Source: Palaemon carinicauda (taxonomy: Eukaryota; Arthropoda; Malacostraca; Decapoda; Palaemonidae). From it: a stretch of DNA of 64,000 nucleotides. The translations under genes were made by a program, and so were the position numbers. Below the pieces are notes generated by a model. The model worked only from the letters and a program-made list of their open reading frames with translations. It was not told the origin of the DNA and searched no databases. Where the stretch lies: contig NC_090730.1 in NCBI RefSeq assembly GCF_036898095.1, forward strand, positions 20,952,344 to 21,016,343, written 5' to 3'. This document shows, in pieces, positions 44,600-54,347 of the stretch (its first letter is position 1; each line of letters opens with the position of its first letter).

Positions 44600-45005
44600 T
44601 TCCATAACCTTTTTAATCTTTCTCTTGAAATGTTTTTTATTGTTGTTTTTTGGGTTGTCCGGAAGGCTAAGAAACCTTTCGCATCCTGGTTGATTTGGCG
44701 GGTGGTCAAAGTCATTTCTTGAGAAGCGCCTAGATTAGGGGTTTTGATGAGGTCCTGTTGTATGGGTTGCAACCCTTGATACTTCAGATCCTAGGGGTCG
44801 ATCAGCATCCTAAGAGGATCGCGAGGCTCCGTAAGGAAGACATACTTAAAAAGGCAGAGTAATTGTTCAAGTCGACTTCCTTACCAGGTACCTATTTATT
44901 TTGTTTTTGTTTTTTTGATAACTTCTAAAATGAAATAAAAACTCTTAGCTCATAATAATGTAAACATATATTGCTGGTCTCTACCCACCCCCCTGGGTGT
45001 GAATC

Positions 45006-45096
45006 AGCTATTATAATCACCGGCTAAGTTAAATATTGAAAAATGTTATTTTGATAATAAAATAAATTTTTGAATATACTTACCCGGTGATTATAA
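45006..45096. other. DIRS family II internal complementary region
   Basis: GCTATTATAATCACCGGCTA and AGTTAAATATTGAA complement the left end at 38826. After AA comes ATGTTATTTTGATAATAAAA, then TATACTTACCCGGTGATTAT, complementing the right end at 45339. The two halves carry the distinguishing GGCTAA versus GGGTAA words of their respective ends. Confidence 0.93.
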
Positions 45097-45142
45097 ATTA
45101 AAGGACCCTCCCTTCCTCCCCAATAGAGACGCAGTGGAACGA

Positions 45143-45339
45143 GGAGAAAATTGAGTCTTTGTTTACATTGAGTACTGGGTATCTGGACGACAGATGGCGC
45201 TGTTGGGCACACCCGCAACCTGTGTAGCGATCGCTGGCGAGTCTTACCTTAGAGTTTTCTGTCGAGCAACAGAGTTGCAGCTATTATAATCACCGGGTAA
45301 GTATATTCAAAAATTTATTTTATTATCAAAATAACATTT
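45143..45339. repeat. DIRS family II right inverted terminal repeat
   Basis: GAGAAAATTGAGTC to ATTATCAAAATAACATTT. The inner 130 bp are the inverse of 38870-38994; the outer 50 bp differ from the left end and match the second half of the internal complementary region. Confidence 0.92.
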
Positions 45340-45351
45340 TAATCTTTATTT

Positions 45352-46993
45352 GTTCCAGCACCAAATACAAACCTTTCAGGTCTTTACAATGGAGATATAT
45401 TTCAGCGACAGCTTAAACTAGACATAGAACTTTTAGTGAGGTGTAACTACTCACCATTAGTTAATGGGAGGGATAGTGGGGTGTAGGAACAAGCACTCCA
45501 CTCACACATGCAGTAGCCATAACAAGTCGCTTTTTATTTTGGTTCGGAAGAGAGTATACGTTGTCTTTCTACATCGCTTTACTCAGCATGTAAAGAAATA
45601 AATAAAATCTTTCCCTTTCTCATGTATGTAAGAGGGATTGCATTTCTGTTTAAGAATGCGGGTTTGTCCAGGCAGGGAAAGGCCCCATTGCAAGACCTTC
45701 ATATCTGTGCTGGAGACTGATCCTCATGTCCTTTGTCCTGCGTACAGGGCTCTCACTTGTACAGTATGCAGGAGTCTCCCTTTAATGTGTGTAGGGATTG
45801 GCCTCCCTCCCAGTGGCAGCGATTTAGCAGGCAGCGGGAGAAGATGGCAAAGAGGGATTCTTCACCTTCGGGGACATCTTTGGAGTCGGAGGAACCTCAA
45901 TGATTTTCTCTGATGGCGCATCCTGTCACTCTAACTCTGCCCGATTGGTCTCTTCTGGAGACCGCTTGGGTATTAGTGGAGGTGCCTTGACCCTCGTGCA
46001 ACCTTGCGGGTCTGAGGTCTCTGTTGCTTCCCCCAAAGAAGTATTGCAGAATTCGAAAGTATGGGAGGGTTTTTTCCGCTGACGTGGTGCATCATCTATG
46101 GCTGTCCTAGGTGCTCCTTGTTTGCCTTTGTAAGGAATAGTTTCTTGAGGTCCTGCAGAGGAGGACAGATGTGACGGCATAGCTGCCTCAACTCAAGGTT
46201 GCTAACAATCCTTCTCCTCAACACTCCAGCAATCTGATATGAAAAAGTCTTGTTTCATGCAGGAGGGCAACCAGCACCTGCTACCGTCTGTTCTGCTTAG
46301 GTGGACAGAAGCCAGCGGTTGACGGATACCCTTCGTAGTCTCATGTCAGAGGATCCCTTCAGAGGGATTCCTCCAGGTGTCGGACAACCCTTCCATTCAC
46401 GGGATAGGCATCCTTCACCAGTTGTTGTGGGACTGTCATCCTGTTCTCAGAATGACCCTCCCACTTCGGCAACAGGTGTTGATTGTCCTTCCCGCCTGCA
46501 GGAGAGATATTGCTCACCTGAGTCGTTGCCTCTTAGAGTCTTCTGGAAAAGAGTTCATTATTCGTTAATACCTCATTCCTGCTCTCCGCATCGTATCTTA
46601 TCGGAGCTAGATGACGGGGATATCATACGATGGTTACAGCTCCCGTCTCCCGCTTATGGAGACATCAAAGAGCTCGTCGCATTGAAAGGCCAAGTTCCAC
46701 CCTTGGGTTGAGGGTTTCTATCTCTTATGGCTTAGAACCTACTGTCTTGCCTCCCCGTCAACCCGCAGTACAGTACAACCTTCTCCTTCTCAACATGCAT
46801 GAGACAAAGATGTTACACAATATTTTCCGTAAGTAGGGAAAGGAGGAGCATGTCTGATATTCTGCAGTGTGCTAGGTGAGGAACTTGCTGATCCTGTTTT
46901 TGCTGGCGAGTCTTGTGCGTTGTCACACACCTTCCCACCTAGTGAGGTGAGAAGGTGAGCTCTCCTGCTTAATGTAGCTCAGCGCGCTCACCC
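45352..46993 (+). mobile_element. DIRS family I copy G, 5' part (left repeat and gag start)
   Basis: A decayed left repeat starts GTTCCAGCACCAAATACAAA and keeps the CTCACCATTAGTTAATGGGA and TTTTTATTTTGGTTCGGA landmarks. From ATG 45656 the gag Cys/His module is recognisable (MRVCPGRERPHC, LETDPHVLCPAYR, CTVCRS), with one Cys replaced by Tyr. Degraded gag continues to 46993, where the LTR retrotransposon is inserted (target duplication ACCC at 46990-46993). The element resumes at 60422. Confidence 0.7.
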
Positions 46994-47039
46994 TGTGGAG
47001 GATTAATTTTATTCTAATTCAATTTTTTTGTTTTGCCAA

Positions 47040-47115
<76 letters not shown>

Positions 47116-47162
47116 GTTTTAGTATTGTTAAATAGACATTTTATTTGCTTTAGCTTTGTCAT

Positions 47163-47249
<87 letters not shown>

Positions 47250-47315
47250 GTGTTTATTTACTTAAGTTTTGTCAAACCGCAAGAGAGAGAAAGTGTTTAT
47301 TTGCTTAGTTTTGTG

Positions 47316-47372
<57 letters not shown>

Positions 47373-48780
47373 AAGAAAGAAAGAAAGAAAGAGTTTATTT
47401 GCTTTAGTTTTGTCAGAGAGAGAGAGAGAGAGAGAGAATTTCATTTGCTTTAGTTTTGTTAGATCGCGCGTGCGCGAGAGAGTATGTGTGTATGTGCGTT
47501 TGTGTGTGCGTGTTTTGTGTGTCCGCGGTGCACGCCAAAGAAAAAGGGTAATTAGCGAATGATTGTTTGAAGTTGGAAAGATTGTTGGTATATTTGAGGT
47601 TGTTTGTTTACATTTTTTTTAGCTAGGATAGGGTGGTGATGAATGTCTTGGGCGAAAGCATTGGATCTCGGACTGTGGAAGGAGTCGGTTGTTATTTTTT
47701 TGTTCTTCGAAAGCCGGCTGTTTAGTGTTTTTTTATATTCTGAGTAAGTACTGTTTTTATTTATTTTTGTTAGGCGCGTTCATGAGTGATAGAAAGTTTA
47801 TTATTTATCTTTGATTATAGTACGATAGTTTAGTTAGTTAGGAGTTTTCGTAAGCGTTTTTTTCTTTTTTATTGCAGGCCGTAATTCCTCCTTTAGGCTC
47901 CTTTAGACTCCTTGAAGGTTTAGTTTGGCCTGGAAGGTGGTGTTTGCCAGCCGTGTGCTTTGTATGAATAGCTTGATGATGACGACCTGGACCGTACAAT
48001 GAACATAGTTAGACTGCGGATATTTATATAAATAGAGAATTTGAGCGTTGACGACCCGGCTGGAAATAGATTTATTCCTTATGATGATGATGATGATGAT
48101 GATGACATAATGATGATGAACACCGATAATGTGAATGGACAGTTGAATTGACTCTAGTTATTGTTTGCCTGGAAGTTGTGGCAATTGGCTACAAGGATTG
48201 TTGCCAGTGTGTGGAGTCTGTGGACTACGGTTACCACACAACTTATATATTTAATATTTTGGCGTTCTCGCTTATGTTGGTGTTAGATGTGATTTATTTC
48301 TGGGTTGTGGTATACGATTGGGTTTAATATTAAGTTATTTATTTTAGTGTGTGGGTAAGTGTTTTTCGGTACTGTGTGTGGGTAAGTGTTTTTCGGTACT
48401 GTGTGTGGGTAAGTGTTTTTCGGTACTGTGTGTGGGTTAGTGTTTTTTCGGTACTGTATGTGGACTGACGGTGTTGGGTTTATGTAAAGGATATTATTTT
48501 TTCGATTATTGGTGAGTTCTGTGTACCCACACACACAGCTATAACATTAAATATAAAAGTGCTATTTCTGTCTGTTTTTGTGTTAAGTTTGTTTAATGAT
48601 GTGTGATGTTTGTTTCTTTTTGTTGCTGTAAATATAGTTTTAAGGTTATGTTTTGTTTGTTTTTCCCTTCGAGCAACAGTCCAGTTTGAAGTAAAGTAAG
48701 GGGAAAGTTTGTATTGTGGGATATTTTGGAAGTAGAGTGATTAAGGGTGTGGGGGTTGTTTTTGTTGACATCCCGCCACA
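46994..48780 (+). repeat. 5' LTR
   Basis: Begins TGTGGAGGATTAATTTTATT and ends GACATCCCGCCACA. Three to four long GA arrays (47042-47114, 47166-47245, 47318-47392, 47414-47437) are separated by copies of a TTTATTTGCTTTAGTTTTGT-like spacer. Four copies of a 27-bp unit (GTGTGTGGGTAAGTGTTTTT plus CGGTACT) lie at about 48346-48457. A (GAT)n run lies at 48079-48105. Confidence 0.95.
48021..48036 (+). promoter_or_regulatory. Putative LTR TATA box
   Basis: TATATAAATAG inside a TATTTATATAAATAGAG stretch, repeated identically in the 3' LTR near 59692. It lies downstream of the GA arrays. Promoter role inferred from the motif. Confidence 0.45.
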
Positions 48781-48786
48781 TAAATT

Positions 48787-48804
48787 TGGCGCCCGAACAG
48801 GGAC
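48787..48804 (+). promoter_or_regulatory. Primer binding site, tRNA-Lys type
   Basis: TGGCGCCCGAACAGGGAC, six bases after the LTR. It is complementary to the 3' end of tRNA-Lys and identical to the primer site of lysine-primed lentiviruses; in retroelements it primes minus-strand synthesis. Confidence 0.92.
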
Positions 48805-48888
48805 GACTGTTGAAGGTGGGATTGAAACTGGACTTTTGGACAAGGGTAAATAGGTTTGAAAAATACTTAAAATATTAAAGGTATTGAA

Positions 48889-50658
48889 ATGGAGTTAATG
48901 GAAGAACAGTTGCGTATTTTAAAGGAGGAATTGCGGTTGTCTAATGAGCGAGAGGAGAGGTTGTTGTTGGAGAATGCGAGGTTAAGTAGTGAGAATGAGG
49001 AGATGCAAAGGAAACTTAGGGAACTTCAGGGAACTGTAGAGAGAGTGGAAGAGGGTGTTGAGATGAGGATGCGAGAAAATGAGAAACGAATGGAAGCTAT
49101 GATAGGGCAAGTAATGGGGATGATGAAAACTGTTATAGGTGAAGGTGCAGTCGGAGGAGTGGCTTCTGCTTCTGGTAACGGGTTGATGGTGGAAGAGGAT
49201 AGGGTAAGTGATAATGGGGACGGTAGTGATAGTGATATTGAAAGTAAAGGGCCTAGACATAGTAAGATTGGAACGAAGGGTGATAGGAAGAAGGAGAAGA
49301 AAGGTAAAGATATTGTGAAGAAAGAAAAGAAGAAAGGTCAGGGTGTGAGTAAGGATGATCATGAATGGGTGAAGGTGGTTAGTAAGAAAAAGGGTAAGAA
49401 GGGAATAGTTAAAGATAGGACTTTGAGTGTAGAATTAGATTCATTGTATTCAAATGAAGAAGAAGGCAACAAGAAGGGAGTAGACAGTGAAGATAGTAGT
49501 GAGAATGAAGTAGAGGAAGTTTGTAAGACAGTGTTTATGAGAGAGGTTCCTAGGTGTGAAAGTTTTAATGAACATAGCAGTAGGGATGTATATGACTTCT
49601 TTAGGGAATATGAAAAGTTTTGTCAGGCTAAGTATGGGGATAGTAAGAGAGTTTGGGCTAGGGAGTTGGGAGAATTTTTGTCAGGATATTTGTTGACGAT
49701 GTATGGGGTGATAATGAGTGTAGGAGAGGTTGAGTATGAAAGTGTAAAGAAGAGGATAATTGAACAGGTAAAACGTATGAAAGGTAGTGTTAGGTATAAG
49801 CGAAAAAATGATTTTGATGAGGCACGAATGAAGGTGGGTGAAGCAATCTCGATGTGTGTATGTCGGTTAGAAACATTGGCTAGAAAGAAGTATGGGGACG
49901 AAGTAATAAATGAAAATAAGGAACTAATGAAGAAGTTTTTGGGTACAGTACCAGAGAGTGTGTGTGAGTTTATTAATTTGAAACGGTAGGAGAAAATGAG
50001 GTGGACTAGAGAGAGATTGACTTGGGATGATATTTTAGAGATAGTTGAGGATTACGAGTTGGATAGGTGTATGAAAGAAAGTAAATCTGTGAGTGTAAGA
50101 ACTGGAATGGAGGAATGTGTGCCAGAATTTGGTAGTTTTAGAGATGCTGTTATGAGAGGGCCAATGAGGGTAGCTGATAGTGTAGTAGATAGAAGTGTTG
50201 GGGTGAGTAATGTAGGAATACCTATGCCGAGAAATGACGGGTTTAGACAGGGAAATCAAGTTTGGAGAGATAGAAGTGCTAGTACGCAGCAAGTTAGGTT
50301 AGGTAGTGGTATCCGTGAAGAGAGGTGTTATAGGTGTGGGAAGGTAGGACATAAAAAGAACGAGTGTAGATGGGCATTAGGAGCATGTTTCGGGTGTGGA
50401 GAGACAGGGCATCGTATTAGCGACTGTAAGAAAGAGAAAGTGGTTAAGTGTTATCGGTGTGGTATGACTGGACACATAGCGAGTGGATGCCGTAATAATC
50501 GTATGAATGTAATTTGTGGTAATTGTGGTAAGGATGGTCATTATGCTAGAATGTGCAAGGAGCCACGGGGTAAGTGTACTGAATGTGGTGCAGATGGGCA
50601 TGTAGCTAGGGTTTGTAGAAAGAAGGGATCAAGTCAGCCAGGATGTTCGGGAAACTAA
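48889..50658 (+). pseudogene. gag of the LTR retrotransposon (one TAG), five zinc knuckles
   Basis: ATG at 48889 opens a frame interrupted only by TAG at 49987-49989 and ending at TAA 50656-50658. The N-terminus (residues 1-75) is a leucine/glutamate-rich coiled coil (MEEQLRILKEELRLSNERE and following). A lysine-rich linker follows, then a capsid-like domain from about residue 215. After the TAG the nucleocapsid part contains five consecutive CCHC knuckles (C-x2-C-x4-H-x4-C), the first CYRCGKVGHKKNEC and the last CTECGADGHVARVC, between about 50326 and 50617. Most Gypsy gags have one to three. The protein should package element RNA. The stop lies inside a slippery sequence context, so fusion to the protease by -1 frameshifting is likely. 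Confidence 0.85.
50649..50655 (+). promoter_or_regulatory. Probable -1 ribosomal frameshift site G GGA AAC
   Basis: The heptamer GGGAAAC is in phase with gag (G GGA AAC) and is followed directly by the gag stop TAA. A -1 shift here enters the protease frame (GGG AAA CTA). The same heptamer serves gag-pro frameshifting in Mason-Pfizer-type retroviruses. A short stem (ACTCA 50661-50665 with TGAGT 50681-50685) follows; a stronger stimulator is not obvious. Confidence 0.7.
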
Positions 50659-51141
50659 TTACTCAGAGGGTTCAGCTGGGTGAGTCCTCGTGTGTGTGGG
50701 GAGTGAATGAGATGCATGTTCGTGAGGGTTTATTGCATGAAGATGTGATGGGAGAAAGAGCACATGATTGCATGAGTGTGAAAATGATTTTTAATGGTGT
50801 AGAGTTGGTTGGTTTGATTGATACTGGTTGTGGTGTCAATTTAATGTTTAGGAATGCATATGATAAGGTAAAAGAGGTTTGTGAATTTAAGGGATGTAAG
50901 GGTGAAGTAAAAGGTATTGGTAATTTGCGTATGCCTGTGCAAGGGAAGTTGCGGGAAAATGTTATGATTGGGGGGCTGATGATGGAAGATAATGATTTTT
51001 ACGTGGTCGAGGGAGCGAATGAGAAATATGACGTACTGCTTGGGTATAAATTTCTGAAAAAATGTGGTATGATTGTACATCCAAGTGTGAATATGATTGA
51101 AATAAAGGTTAAAGGTAATATTTGTGGGGAATTTTATTTAA

Positions 51142-53949
51142 CCCTGGATAGGTACGGTCCTCGGACACCCCTTTAAGGGTATACTCGGACGCGAACGACC
51201 CCGACGCCAAAAAAAATTCTTGAAAAATCAGTTTTTGCAGTAACCTCCTTTTTTCTTTTGCCAAAAAATACTTCAATGAATGCTTAAAACAACTGTAAAG
51301 ATAAATACTACTCATCTGCAGAAAAACTATTTATTATAAATATTTTAAAAAATTAAGTAGAAAAAAAAAAGACCTGACATAAAAATTCATAAAAAAAAAG
51401 TTTATACATATATACACAAATCCTTTTAGGAATTGATTCTTGAATGTTTAGGACACATCTTGATGTATTTTGGATGAAGTCAGACCCATGGAGGTGAAGA
51501 TCTGAAATGAGAAAAAAAGGGTAACTTTTTTTGGCCAAAAAAAATTGTCCAAATTTCATGAATTTTTTTGGGTACCCAAATGAAATAGGAAGTGGCTAAT
51601 TTTTTTAGGGAATAAACATATGTTATCCTAAATTAGAAATATGTAAAAAAATCTTCATTATTTTGTAAATTACATTTATATCAGGGGCCATATCTAAAGG
51701 TAATTTTTTGAGTACTTGGAAATTTCGTAAAAAAATACATATATTTAATATATAATATGATATTTATGCAGGTAAAAATATACCAAAATATCACAAATTC
51801 TATAGGGAACAAGAATATATATAGATAGGGCAGCTTACGCTTCGGATATGTCCACAAAATGGCCGCCAACCACACTGACTCAGACTCCCTAATCTGCCAC
51901 TTGAAATGTAGGAAGGGTATGTCAATTGCAAGGTGTTATTTACTAATCTAATTATTATTGGATATGCATAAAAATTGTATGGTGGGTTGCTGGATAATTG
52001 TCGATTATTGTACGACAATAAAATTAAAATTCTGACCCAAAAAATTTTTTTTGAAGGGAAATAAAATCGAAAAAAAAAAATGTAAAACAATATTTTAGCT
52101 AAAAAAATTTGATGATATTCAATCAATTAAAAAGTAAACAAAATTTTCCGACAAATAAACATCTAGAGGAATCATTACTCTGTGATAGTTCCTTAGTACG
52201 TAGTAATTTTGAAAGAATTGGGAAAAAACGAAAAAATGGCAATCACCGGAAAATCGAACACATACCTATATATACGCCATATCTGGCTAAAAAAAAGATA
52301 GGCATGGGTAGCCAGATCATCTAGAAACACTTTCCAACACTATAAAAATATAAGTTTTGCGACACTACTTGCCAATTCCTTACGGTAACATGACTAAGCA
52401 AAAAAATGCAAAACAAATAAAAAGGGGCACTCGTGGAAAAATGGCCATTCTAATATACGGCATTTCAGAAAAAAAAAATTTCAGCCACGTGCTAGGCAAA
52501 CCATCAAGGCATATTTTCCGACAAATAAACATATAAATGAAATATTACTCTGCGATAGTTCCTTAGTACGTAGTAATTTTGAAAGAAATGGGAAAAAACG
52601 AAAAAATGGCAATCACAGGAAAATCGAACACATACTTATATATACGCCATATCTGGCTAAAAAAAAAATAGGCATGGGTAGCCAGATCATCTAGAAACAC
52701 TTTCCAACACTATAAAAATATAAGTTTTGCGACACTACTTGCCAATTCCTTACGGTAACATGACTAAGCAAAAAAATGCAAAACAAATAAAAAGGGGCAC
52801 TCGCGGAAAAATGCCCAACATTCTAATATACGGCATCTCAGATAAAAAAAAAAGACATGCACGTGTTAGCCCAACCATCAAGGCACACTTTCTAACACAT
52901 AAACATGAAAAAAAAATCAATAATATACGGCAATTCCTTACTACGTAGTAAATTTTTACAAATATTGAAAAAAAAACAGAAATTGGCAACCTCAGTTAAA
53001 TACCCAATATACCAATAACTACGTCGTATCTGACAAAAACAAAATCACGCATGGGTAGCCAGATCATCTAGACACACTTTCCAACATTAAAAAAGCAAAA
53101 GTTTTACGACACTATTTCGCAATATCTTACGGAAAAATTACTTGGCAAAAAAATTAAAAAAAATTAAAAAGGGACACTCGCGGTAAAATGCCCGACATTC
53201 TAATATACGACATCTCAGATAAGAAAAAAGACATGCACGTGTTAGCCCAACCATCAAGGCACACTTTCTAACACATAAACATGAAAAAAAAATGAATAAT
53301 ATACGGCAATTCCTTACTACGTAGTAATTTTTACAAATATTGAAAAAAAAAACAGAAATTGATAACCGCAGTTAAATACCCAATATACCAATAACTACGT
53401 CGTATCTGACAAAAACAAAGTCATGCATGGGTAGCCAGATCATCTAGACACACTTTCCAACACTAAACAAGCAAAAGTTTTACGACACTATTTGGCAATA
53501 TCTTACGGAAAAATGACTTGGCAAAAAAATGAAAAAAAATGAAAAAGGGGCACTCGCGGTAAAATGGTCCTCGTGGTGATGAACGACATTTTAACTAAAA
53601 AAAAAAACATGCACATGGTAGCCAAACAATCCACCAAGACTTTCCACAACTGATAACCTATACAAGTTGCACCATTCTACGACAATTTCATAATACGTAA
53701 TAACTTTGATAATTATGCAAACTACCTCAGAAGGGTAAACTCGGACGCGAACGACCCCGACGCGTCTCAGAAATCGGGGAAGGAGTACAGCTACAGCAAT
53801 GCACATCTGGACACTACTAGAGCGTGTAGGGGAGACACCTCCTGCAGGTCGATCACCCACAAATTCAGTCACAGGGGTGAGTCACGTGAGAAAAACCTGT
53901 TTTTTTTTGACGCTCGGGGTCGCAAACGACCCACCGTACCTATCCAGGG
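51142..53949. mobile_element. Non-autonomous piggyBac-type element (2.8 kb)
   Basis: Perfect 17-bp terminal inverted repeats CCCTGGATAGGTACGGT (51142-51158, inverse at 53933-53949) lie directly between TTAA copies (51138-51141 and 53950-53953). TTAA duplication and CCCT-type ends are diagnostic of piggyBac. Subterminal direct repeats (ACTCGGACGCGAACGACCCC) occur near 51184 and 53740. No transposase frame is present; the interior is AT-rich with tandem repeats. It must have been mobilised in trans. Confidence 0.88.
52142..53640. repeat. Tandem satellite of about 370-bp units inside the piggyBac-type element
   Basis: Four diverged units start near 52142, 52511, 52886 and 53262. Shared words include CCTTAGTACGTAGTAATTTT, GGCATGGGTAGCCAGATCAT and AAAAGGGGCACTCG. 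Units 1-2 and 3-4 resemble each other most, pointing to stepwise duplication. Confidence 0.8.
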
Positions 53950-54347
53950 TTAAAGGAAGACGGCAGAGTGAGTACGAAGGTGTGGAAGGGAGTGCCGTTG
54001 GTAGCAAAGGAAAGTGTAAAGTTATCGTGTAAGAAAGGTGAGGTTATTAGTGTAAAAGTTGCATGGCCGAGCAGTCTGGGAATTTCAAATAGTGACAAGG
54101 ATGAATATGTAGTGGAAGGTATGGAAGCAGGTAATTTGGTGAAAACGAGTGCGTATATATATGATGGTGTTATGAATATGCAGGAACCCCAGGTGTATGT
54201 AAGGTTGTTGCCGAGTGTTAGGAGGAAGAGAGTACATGGAATACGTGAGGGCGATTGCATGGGATGTATGTATACACTGATTAATGTAGAGGATGGAAGA
54301 TATGTTAAGGCGAGACAGGTAATGGCTGGTAAGGTAAAGAACGATGA

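Larger units (their letters stand above)
38826..45339 (+). mobile_element. DIRS family II element, structurally complete (about 6.5 kb)
   Basis: The element has a left inverted repeat (38826-38994), gag-like ORF1 (39200-41641), RT-RNase H (41642-43530), an overlapping tyrosine recombinase gene ending at 44599, an internal complementary region (45006-45096) and a right inverted repeat (45143-45339). Organisation is the same as copy B, but gag and terminal sequences are unrelated in detail, so this is a separate DIRS family. Only a TGA in gag and about two frame changes in pol are seen; YR is uninterrupted. Ten bases after its right end the left repeat of copy G begins. The 3' stretch 44600-45005 holds no gene. 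Confidence 0.92.

Noticed and set aside
47250..47453. Open frames rich in Arg-Glu or Ser-Leu in the LTRs (also 58610-59218)
   Set aside because: GA-array translations within the LTRs; the frames change with repeat length between the two LTRs.
48346..48457. CRISPR-like array (regular 27-bp repeats)
   Set aside because: Direct tandem repeats without unique spacers, inside a eukaryotic LTR.
48982..49362. Long antisense frames across the LTR element (also 56516-57079 and 57325-57738)
   Set aside because: They are shadows of the C-poor coding strand, which lacks stop codons on the complement; the sense frames carry the protein motifs.
53591..53872. Remnant of a piggyBac transposase in the minus-strand frame
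   Set aside because: No DDD motif or cysteine-rich C-terminus; the frame overlaps the terminal region and looks like chance.
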